Positions 1 to 5,783 of a stretch of DNA of 7,403 nt are shown here, one piece after another. Source of the stretch: Lachnospiraceae bacterium. GTDB taxonomy: Bacteria > Bacillota_A > Clostridia > Lachnospirales > Lachnospiraceae. The DNA lies in contig JAGACI010000038.1 of NCBI GenBank assembly GCA_017614185.1, positions 1 to 7,403 on the forward strand, in the 5' to 3' direction. The notes under the pieces are model-generated. The model was not told where the DNA came from. It made no database searches and saw only the letters and a list, made by a program, of their open reading frames with translations. A program made the translations under genes and the position numbers. Position 1 is the stretch's first letter. Each line of letters begins with the position of its first letter.

Positions 1-1
1 A

Positions 2-640
2 ATTCTTTGCTCACTTGCCCAGGGCAAAAACAAGTTAAACAATCTTCACGCCCATACAGATTTTTCAAGGGCAAAGCTTTCTGTTTATATCAAGAACTTA
101 ATGGAACTTGAACTTGTAGAGAAGGCTTTCAGTGTAGATACGGAGAGCAAGGGAACAACTCAAAAGGGTGTATATCGTATTATGCATCCGCTTGTTCATT
201 TCTATTACAAGTATGTTTTCCCCAACCTTTATTCATTCGAAACAATGGATAAGGCTGAGTTTTATGAGAAATATATTGAAGAGAGCTTCAGAACCTTTGT
301 AGAAGAATCAATGAGAAAGATAGGTCAGGAGCTTATTAAGACTTACTGTGAAAAGGGTATTATTCCTTTTAAAGCCGAGAAAATCGGTGAATGGGTCGGA
401 AAACTGGACACAATCGATGTGGTTGCATTTGACGGTGACGGAAATGCTCTTATCGGAATGTGCAATTATGATAAGAATGTCCTTACTACCGATGATTATG
501 AGTGGATTAAGCTTTTGGCAAAGAAGGCTAAACTCAATGTCGTTCAGACTGTTCTTATCACTTTTGAACGATTCGATTCAAAAGTTGTTGAGACCGGAAA
601 CAAGAATAATGCATTACAATTAATATCCTTAAAGGATTAA
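2..640 (+). CDS. DUF234-family AAA ATPase, C-terminal part (5' end outside window)
   Basis: The reading frame is open from the left edge to TAA at 638-640, giving 212 residues. The first ATG in this frame, at 101, is internal: the 33 codons before it continue the same winged-helix domain, so this is a 3' fragment, not a 179-residue gene. Residues 1-45 look like the winged helix that follows the P-loop ATPase domain in this family, ending in a typical YIKNLMELELVEK segment. The next block, YRIMHPLVHFYYKYVFPN (residues 58-75), is the family signature usually read as Y-I-x-D-P-hydrophobic-FWY. Residues 127-155 correspond to the DUF234 PD-(D/E)xK-like fold (KIGEW, IDVVAF, GMCNYD). Family members usually run to about 450-480 residues, so the Walker motifs should lie upstream. 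Their role is poorly defined. The usual GECK nuclease motif reads GMCN here, so nuclease activity is doubtful. The next gene starts 9 nt downstream. The family call is from recognition, without a search. Confidence 0.8.
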   Translation: MLCSLAQGKNKLNNLHAHTDFSRAKLSVYIKNLMELELVEKAFSVDTESKGTTQKGVYRIMHPLVHFYYKYVFPNLYSFETMDKAEFYEKYIEESFRTFVEESMRKIGQELIKTYCEKGIIPFKAEKIGEWVGKLDTIDVVAFDGDGNALIGMCNYDKNVLTTDDYEWIKLLAKKAKLNVVQTVLITFERFDSKVVETGNKNNALQLISLKD

Positions 641-649
641 ACAGGATTT

Positions 650-2668
650 ATGGAGAAACACCTTTTTATAGCCGAGAAGCCGAGCGTAGCCAAAGAGTTT
701 TCCAAAGCCTTAAAGGAGAACATGAAGAGCTTTGACGGTTACCTGGAATCTGATTCCTATGTTGTAACCTGGTGCGTTGGTCACCTTGTGACCATGAGTT
801 ATCCCGACGCATATGACGAGAAGCTTAAACGCTGGAGCTTTGATACTATACCTTTTATACCGACGGAGTTTAAATACGAAGTAATTCCCTCCGTTGCAAA
901 ACAGTTTAATACAGTTAAAAATCTCTTAAATCGTCCTGATGTTTCAAGAATTTATGTGTGTACCGACTCGGGACGTGAGGGAGAATATATCTACAGACTT
1001 GTCGACAGGATGGCAAACGTCCAAGGCAAGGACAAAAGAAGAGTCTGGATTGACTCGCAAACAGAAGAAGAAATACTCAGAGGAATCAAGGAAGCAAAGG
1101 ATTTGTCCGAGTATGATTCACTTAGTGATGCAGCATATTTGAGAGCCAAAGAAGATTATCTTATGGGCATTAACTTTTCTCGCGTGCTTACTCTCAAATA
1201 CGGCAACACAGTTAAGGCTTTGCTTAACAAAGACAAGGGAGTTGTTTCCGTCGGACGTGTTATGACCTGCGTTCTCGGTATGGTTGTAAACAGAGAAAGA
1301 GAAATCAGAAACTTCGTTAAGACTCCTTTTTACCGTGTGATTCAAAGCATTCCCGTCAAAGATGAGAGCATAAAGGGCGAATGGAGAGTAACTGAAAAAT
1401 CTGTTTACAATAATTCACCGGCTCTTTATAAAGAAAACGGATTTAAGAAAAGGGAAGATGCCGAGAAACTTATAGAGTATATTGAAGCTCCCGAGAAACA
1501 AAAGGCGAAGGTTGTAAAGATTGAAAAGAAAAAGGAGATAAAGAATCCTCCTCTTTTGTATAACCTTGCCGAACTTCAGAATGACTGCTCAAAGCTTTTT
1601 AAAATAAGCCCTGATCAGACATTGTCATATGTTCAGGAACTATATGAAAAAAAGCTTGTTACATATCCGAGAACCGATGCCAGAGTTCTTTCTTCTGCTG
1701 TAGCCAAGGAGATTTATAAAAACATAGGCGGACTTAAGAACTTTGCCCTGCTTCGTGAATTCGCAGCGAATATTCTTGATACCGGTTCATATAAGGATAT
1801 CGGAAAGAGCAAGTATACTAACGATAAGCAAATTACCGATCACTACGCCATTATTCCAACCGGACAGGGCTTTAACTCATATGGCTCACTTAACGATACC
1901 GCCAAAAAGATTTATGAGGTAATAGCCAGAAGATTTCTTGCTATTTTTTATCCCGGTGCGCAGTATTTAAAGATTGCTCTTATTACCGAATCCAAAACCG
2001 AGAGCTTTTATTCAAATTTTAAAGCTTTAACGGACCCCGGATATCTGTCGGTAATGCAGTATTCTTTCTCTAAGAAAAATGAGAATGCAGATAATGCCGA
2101 AAAAGAGAGCGATGAGGGAGAAGAAAGCGCTGCTGATGAAATGCTTGTCGAGTATCTCTCAGGCCTCAAAAAAGGCGATGAACTTGAATTTGGTTCATAT
2201 GAAATTAAAGAGGGTGAGACTTCTCCTCCGAAACGATATAATTCCGGTTCGATTATCCTTGCAATGGAGAATGCGGGACAGTTAATCGAAGACGAGGAAC
2301 TTAGAGCTCAGATTAAAGGAAGCGGTATAGGAACTTCCGCAACCAGAGCAGAAATCTTAAAGAAGCTTGTAAATATCGATTATTTGAACCTTAATAAGAA
2401 AACACAGATATTGACACCTTCTCAGCTTGGAGAGCTTGTTTATGACGTAGTGGAGGGCTCTATCAAGCCACTTTTGGAACCGAAGCTTACAGCAAGCTGG
2501 GAGAAGGGCCTTACCGGTGTGGCTGACGGAAGTATTTCGTCCGAAGAATACATGGGCAAGTTAAGCGATTTTGTTATAAGAAGAACAAACGTTGTAAAAC
2601 AGCTTAATAATCAGGCTTTGGTCAATCAGAAATTCAAAGCGGCTGAGCAATATTACAAGAAGAGGTGA
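650..2668 (+). CDS. topB: DNA topoisomerase III (type IA), TopB-like
   Basis: This is a complete 672-residue type IA topoisomerase, close to the usual 650-730 residues of TopB. It should nick and pass single strands of negatively supercoiled or catenated DNA through a 5'-phosphotyrosine intermediate. The TOPRIM domain (about 1-150) begins LFIAEKPSVAKEF with the metal-binding Glu9 and has TDSGREGE at 105-112; Bacillus-type TopB likewise has Ala-Gly after the first Asp. The cap region holds SVGRVMTC (200-207), where most homologues have GRVQTP. The active-site tyrosine is Tyr339 in TYPRTD, followed by Arg341. DHYAIIPT (397-404) and GIGTSATRAEI (559-569) are the later family motifs. An acidic linker lies at about 476-500. 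No cysteine zinc-finger tail is present. The ATG at 650 is chosen because the conserved N terminus follows at once. Its ribosome site is weak (AGGA at 643-646, 3 nt spacing; AAAGGA at 631-636), which suggests coupling to the upstream gene. Confidence 0.93.
   Translation: MEKHLFIAEKPSVAKEFSKALKENMKSFDGYLESDSYVVTWCVGHLVTMSYPDAYDEKLKRWSFDTIPFIPTEFKYEVIPSVAKQFNTVKNLLNRPDVSRIYVCTDSGREGEYIYRLVDRMANVQGKDKRRVWIDSQTEEEILRGIKEAKDLSEYDSLSDAAYLRAKEDYLMGINFSRVLTLKYGNTVKALLNKDKGVVSVGRVMTCVLGMVVNREREIRNFVKTPFYRVIQSIPVKDESIKGEWRVTEKSVYNNSPALYKENGFKKREDAEKLIEYIEAPEKQKAKVVKIEKKKEIKNPPLLYNLAELQNDCSKLFKISPDQTLSYVQELYEKKLVTYPRTDARVLSSAVAKEIYKNIGGLKNFALLREFAANILDTGSYKDIGKSKYTNDKQITDHYAIIPTGQGFNSYGSLNDTAKKIYEVIARRFLAIFYPGAQYLKIALITESKTESFYSNFKALTDPGYLSVMQYSFSKKNENADNAEKESDEGEESAADEMLVEYLSGLKKGDELEFGSYEIKEGETSPPKRYNSGSIILAMENAGQLIEDEELRAQIKGSGIGTSATRAEILKKLVNIDYLNLNKKTQILTPSQLGELVYDVVEGSIKPLLEPKLTASWEKGLTGVADGSISSEEYMGKLSDFVIRRTNVVKQLNNQALVNQKFKAAEQYYKKR
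2663..2668 (+). promoter_or_regulatory. Ribosome binding site overlapping the topB stop codon
   Basis: AGGTGA at 2663-2668, within AGAGGTGA (2661-2668), sits 4 nt before the ATG at 2673. Its last three bases are the TGA stop of the topoisomerase gene. A ribosome terminating on topB therefore stops on the start site of the acyltransferase gene, an arrangement that favours translational coupling. It also supports 2673 as the true start. Confidence 0.7.
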
Positions 2669-2672
2669 TTTA

Positions 2673-3347
2673 ATGGAACAGTACAAAATCAAGAATATGT
2701 ACACCCTTTCCGAATCCATCGCAGGTGATTTCCTTAAGAAGTTTGAATTTCCCTGGGATGCGGTTCCTGCAATCGGTGATTGTATAACTGCACTTATCAA
2801 AGAGATTGATAAGAACTCTTTTAAAGAAATAAGCGAAGGCGTGTGGGTGGGAAATGATGTGAAGATTGCCGAAACTGCAACCATCATTGGTCCCACAATT
2901 ATTGATGAAGGGGCGGAAATCAGACCCGGAGCTTTTATCAGAGGCAAGGCTATTGTCGGTAAAGGTTGCGTAGTCGGAAATTCCTGTGAGCTTAAGAATT
3001 GTATTCTTTTTAACGGAGTTCAGGTTCCCCATTACAATTATGTCGGAGACAGCATTCTCGGATATAAGGCTCATATGGGCGCCGGTGCAGTTACAAGTAA
3101 CTTTAAATGCGATCACGGAAACATTGTTCTCCATCATAACTCATCCAATATCAAAACCAATCAGAGAAAGATGGGTGCCATGCTTGGAGATCATGCAGAG
3201 GTTGGATGCAACAGCGTATTAAACCCCGGAACCGTTGTCGGCAGAAATACAATTGTTTATCCCCTTTCAAGGGTTAGAGGCTTTGTGCCTTCGGAGAGTA
3301 TATATAAGGATAAGGATGATATAGTAACCAGAGCTGATTCTTTTTAA
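2673..3347 (+). CDS. GlmU-like left-handed beta-helix acyltransferase (stand-alone)
   Basis: This 224-residue protein is rich in hexapeptide repeats from about residue 57 to 200 (for example VWVGNDVKIAETATIIGPTI and IRPGAFIRGKAIVGKGCVVG), which form a left-handed parallel beta-helix. Residues 118-147 (VPHYNYVGDSILGYKAHMGAG followed by AVTSNFKCD) align by eye with the E. coli GlmU acetyltransferase segment containing HLTYLGDAEIG and AGTITCNYDG. His120 therefore corresponds to the GlmU acetyl-transfer base His363, and Asn143 to the CNY asparagine. The N-terminal 55 residues look helical and replace the nucleotidyltransferase domain of GlmU, so the common label 'UDP-GlcNAc pyrophosphorylase' would be misleading. 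The likely activity is acetyl-CoA-dependent N- or O-acetylation of a sugar phosphate or nucleotide sugar; the substrate is unknown. The gene starts 4 nt after topB. Cysteines at 100-110 and 179 are not in a recognisable metal site. Confidence 0.8.
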   Translation: MEQYKIKNMYTLSESIAGDFLKKFEFPWDAVPAIGDCITALIKEIDKNSFKEISEGVWVGNDVKIAETATIIGPTIIDEGAEIRPGAFIRGKAIVGKGCVVGNSCELKNCILFNGVQVPHYNYVGDSILGYKAHMGAGAVTSNFKCDHGNIVLHHNSSNIKTNQRKMGAMLGDHAEVGCNSVLNPGTVVGRNTIVYPLSRVRGFVPSESIYKDKDDIVTRADSF

Positions 3348-3356
3348 GATATAAAG

Positions 3357-3362
3357 AGAGGG
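3357..3362 (+). promoter_or_regulatory. Ribosome binding site of the PAS gene
   Basis: AGAGGG at 3357-3362 lies 6 nt before the ATG at 3369, a normal Firmicute spacing. It supports that start. The gap of 21 nt to the preceding stop has no room for a terminator. Confidence 0.6.
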
Positions 3363-3368
3363 CTGAAT

Positions 3369-5039
3369 ATGGAACATAAGGATGAAAACATTGTTTCCTA
3401 TATCGAAAATCTTATTACCGGTGTATGTGCCTTTGAACTTAAAGAAGGAAGCTACAGTTTAACGCCCATCTATTATAACGAGGGCTTAAGCAGAATGCTT
3501 GGCTACAGTTCTAAGGAGATAGACAAATATGTAAGAAATATCAGATATTGCATTTTGCCGGAAGATATCCCTGTTTTTGACCAGGGAATTGTTGAATGCT
3601 TAAAAGCTGACGGCCCGGTCGATACCGAGTTTCGGACTATTACAGGCAAGGGTGAATTGAGATGGCTTTATACCAGATGCAATCTTTACTCAAAGACCGG
3701 AGATACCTATGTAATCATCAGTACCGTTGTTGATGTTACCGAGAAGAAAACTGCTGATGAGGAACTCAGGGAACAGGCTGCAAGAATGCACCTTATCGAT
3801 ACCGTTGATAAGGAATCTGTTTTTGATTACAATGTTAAATCCGATGTTTTACGCTTAAACTTCGTCGATAATGACGGCGTTGAAAAGGAAATTATCATTC
3901 CTGATTATGTTGCCAAATTTGATCCCGGTCATTTTGGCGAAGGAGATGTTGAAAAGTATCTTACAAGCTTTCATAAACTTATGAATGCTCCAACCGGTGA
4001 TACAATTAATCTTAAAAATGACAGATTTACCGGTACACAAAGAGAGTATGAGCTTACTCTTTCAAGCATAGTGGGCCTTGAAGGTTATGTTACAAGAATT
4101 GTCGGCAGATTTATTGATGCGGAAAAACTTAAGAACGTTGAGGAAAACAAGCCTCAGACTTCAATAAGAGATACCATTGCATCAACGGGTCAGACTTTGC
4201 GAGAAATAGCCATGAGGACTCTTTATGATGGCATGATGACCGAAGGAAGCTGGGAGAAGGTTTACGATATGCTTCTTCGTTCGGGACGTTCAAAATTTGG
4301 CGGATTCTTCCCTGTAATGCCTGACGGAAACGATGAGCCGGATATATATATTTTCAAAGATGATGATTCCACATTTTCTTTTGAAGATAAGAAGGCAAAA
4401 AGAAGAGCTACCGCCCAATTTGAGGACCTCTTTAAGAACGTTAAGAACATTACGGTTATCAGTGCACTTCAGGCTGCGGGATATTCTCATTCCCTTCAGC
4501 AGTTCATGGATGACAACGATTTTGAAAAACTTATTTATTATCCTTTCCAGAAGGATAACGAATATGCAGGCTGCATAGCTTTGTTTAATCCTACACAGGA
4601 TGATTCATTTAATCTTGATGAATTAAGACAGCTTATGTCGTTTGTCGATACCTGCAAGATCCAAACCAATCTTTCTGATTTTACATCAAGAGAGATGATG
4701 ATTAAGCTTCTTATGCTGGAGCTTATGGATCAGTATATTTATCTCATTGATTTTGACACAAAGAGGCTTATATATGCCAATAAGAAGGTTCTTGACAGGG
4801 CAGATGACTTAAAGGTCGGAACAAGCTGTTTCACCTCCTTAATGGAAGGATATACCGAAGAATGTACCAACTGCATAGTATCAAAGCTTGATCCTAATGA
4901 TCCTCATTCTACTCATACACAGGACATCTTCAATTACAGCTTAAGAACCTGGATTAAGAGTACAGCAGGCTGGTTTATGCCTGAAGAGAAGATTTGCATG
5001 CTGACAGGCACAGACATTTCTGATTACTTTATAGGATAG
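3369..5039 (+). CDS. Multi-PAS sensor protein without a recognisable output domain
   Basis: This is a 556-residue soluble protein with no signal peptide or membrane segment. Residues 8-127 are a PAS_3-type domain: YYNEGLSRMLGYSSKEI, then ILPEDIPVF, then EFRTITGKGELRWL, closing with VVDVTEKK. Residues 135-255 look like a second PAS fold, weaker in sequence. Residues 280-435 have a GAF-like layout (YYPFQKDNEYAGCIALFNP around 390-408), which I infer from pattern only. Residues 450-553 form a third PAS (YIYLIDFDTKRLIYANKKVL) ending in GTDISDYFIG. This last domain has Cys487, Cys499 and Cys502 (SCF and ECTNC). Related Lachnospiraceae proteins with this order usually continue into GGDEF, EAL or a kinase domain. 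Here the TAG at 5037-5039 follows the third PAS directly, with a terminator 22 nt later, so the protein looks complete or C-terminally shortened by evolution. It probably senses a small ligand or redox state and signals through partner binding. It is the last gene of the operon. Confidence 0.75.
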   Translation: MEHKDENIVSYIENLITGVCAFELKEGSYSLTPIYYNEGLSRMLGYSSKEIDKYVRNIRYCILPEDIPVFDQGIVECLKADGPVDTEFRTITGKGELRWLYTRCNLYSKTGDTYVIISTVVDVTEKKTADEELREQAARMHLIDTVDKESVFDYNVKSDVLRLNFVDNDGVEKEIIIPDYVAKFDPGHFGEGDVEKYLTSFHKLMNAPTGDTINLKNDRFTGTQREYELTLSSIVGLEGYVTRIVGRFIDAEKLKNVEENKPQTSIRDTIASTGQTLREIAMRTLYDGMMTEGSWEKVYDMLLRSGRSKFGGFFPVMPDGNDEPDIYIFKDDDSTFSFEDKKAKRRATAQFEDLFKNVKNITVISALQAAGYSHSLQQFMDDNDFEKLIYYPFQKDNEYAGCIALFNPTQDDSFNLDELRQLMSFVDTCKIQTNLSDFTSREMMIKLLMLELMDQYIYLIDFDTKRLIYANKKVLDRADDLKVGTSCFTSLMEGYTEECTNCIVSKLDPNDPHSTHTQDIFNYSLRTWIKSTAGWFMPEEKICMLTGTDISDYFIG

Positions 5040-5060
5040 AGCCTGACGCAATGATTTAAT

Positions 5061-5127
5061 ACACATAAAACAACTCCCTCGCTCATGAGATGTTCCATCA
5101 AATGTCGCTCGGGAGTTTTTTATGTGT
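5061..5127. terminator. Bidirectional intrinsic terminator between convergent genes
   Basis: The left arm ACACATAAAACAACTCCC (5061-5078) pairs with GGGAGTTTTTTATGTGT (5111-5127); the only irregularity is one bulged C in the left arm (5071). The right arm gives GGGAG followed by six T on the plus strand. The minus strand reads GGGAGTTGTTTTATGTGT, also T-rich after the GC step, so it can end both the PAS operon and the convergent lipoprotein gene. The 32-nt loop is not featureless: it starts and ends with TCGCTC, and contains CTCATGAG (5082-5089) and a small GATG-TTC-CATC hairpin (5089-5099). The stretch 5040-5157 holds nothing else that I can see. Confidence 0.88.
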
Positions 5128-5157
5128 TTTAAGTTTTATGCAATTATTTCGTTGTAT

Positions 5158-5676
5158 TTATTCGGTAGCAGATGAATCGTCGTTTGAGTCTGCAGTTGAA
5201 TATGATATCTCATTGGTGTCAGGAACATCACCCTGCATAAATGTAATCATGTATTTAAGACGCTTGTAGCTTCTTGCGTAATATTCAGAAGCTATGTTCG
5301 CGCTTTCTTCGTCAAATACTGGAGCTTCAAATGCCGCGTGATAATTCTCGACTGCCAGGTTCATGAATGAACCTGATTCCTCTGCAAGAGTTACGAGGTA
5401 GTCGTAATCCTTGGGGAACTTTGTTGAAGACATTTCGCCAAAGAGCTTGTTAAGTTCATCAAGATTGGCTAAAAGCTCTGCCGGAGCAGTCTCGGAATTG
5501 GGATCGATTGCTTTTATTTTGCCATCGATTTCAGTGACCTGATCACAAAAATCCATGAAATATTTTTCGAATTCTGCTTTCTTTGCATCTTTGCCACATC
5601 CCGTCAAAAGAAGTGATGTAATAAATATAAGAGAAAGTAGCTTTATAACTTTGATTTTCATAATATAACCTTTCAT
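5158..5676 (-). CDS. Small putative lipoprotein of unknown function
   Basis: The product is a 172-residue precursor. It has a positively charged start, a hydrophobic stretch (residues 12-24) and a lipobox LLTGC with Cys27. It should be exported, lipidated by Lgt and cleaved by LspA, leaving a protein of about 146 residues anchored to the outer face of the membrane. The mature part is acidic and appears mostly helical, with an Asp/Ser-rich tail (TADSNDDSSATE), and matches no family I recognise. Two starts are possible: ATG at 5676, preceded by GAGGA at 5 nt, and ATG at 5661 (Met6, MKIKVIKLLS), preceded by AAAGG at 7 nt. The shorter form gives a more typical 21-residue signal peptide. The longer start is listed because it has the better ribosome site, but the choice is uncertain. 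The gene converges on the PAS operon and shares its terminator; it is divergent from metH. Confidence 0.82.
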   Translation of the reverse strand: MKGYIMKIKVIKLLSLIFITSLLLTGCGKDAKKAEFEKYFMDFCDQVTEIDGKIKAIDPNSETAPAELLANLDELNKLFGEMSSTKFPKDYDYLVTLAEESGSFMNLAVENYHAAFEAPVFDEESANIASEYYARSYKRLKYMITFMQGDVPDTNEISYSTADSNDDSSATE

Positions 5677-5727
5677 TTAAATCCTCATAAACATTACCAT
5701 ATTTTTACTTTTATAACAAGAAATAAA

Positions 5728-5756
5728 TAGCCAAGATTCTCTTAAGAAAGTATAAT
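5728..5756 (+). promoter_or_regulatory. Likely sigma-A promoter of metH
   Basis: A perfect -10 box TATAAT lies at 5751-5756. Seventeen bases upstream is TAGCCA (5728-5733), a four-of-six match to TTGACA. Transcription would start near 5763, leaving a leader of only about 20 nt before the ATG at 5784. That leaves no room for an S-box or cobalamin riboswitch in the leader. The spacer contains the 8-bp palindrome TCTTAAGA (5740-5747), which could be an operator but may be chance. The rest of the divergent region (5677-5783) is AT-rich and shows no clear promoter for the lipoprotein gene. Confidence 0.55.
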
Positions 5757-5767
5757 AATATCTTAAA

Positions 5768-5772
5768 AGGAG
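5768..5772 (+). promoter_or_regulatory. Ribosome binding site of metH
   Basis: AGGAG at 5768-5772, within AAAAGGAGA, is a strong Shine-Dalgarno match 11 nt before the ATG at 5784, slightly longer than usual. No nearer in-frame start exists, and the conserved homocysteine-domain N terminus follows shortly. Confidence 0.65.
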
Positions 5773-5783
5773 ATTAATAAATA

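Noticed and set aside
101..640. A complete 179-residue gene starting at ATG 101
   Set aside because: The frame is open upstream to the window edge, the upstream codons fit the winged-helix region of the same family, and there is no ribosome site before 101.
965..988. Loss of the second TOPRIM aspartate in the topoisomerase (TDSGREGE instead of TDxDREGE)
   Set aside because: From memory, Bacillus subtilis TopB and related Firmicute enzymes read TDAGREGE, so the glycine is a normal variant and not evidence of an inactive enzyme.
2670..3137. 155-residue open frame on the minus strand opposite the acyltransferase gene
   Set aside because: It lies wholly antisense to a strongly supported hexapeptide-repeat protein, has no recognisable domain, and overlaps another antisense frame (2561-2947). 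Both are codon-bias shadows.
5691..5719. Possible minus-strand promoter for the lipoprotein gene (TTGTTA, 17 nt, TAATGT on the minus strand)
   Set aside because: The match is poor, and the implied transcript start (near 5684) would fall within the ribosome site of the longer start. It would be workable only for the 5661 start, so it is left unannotated.
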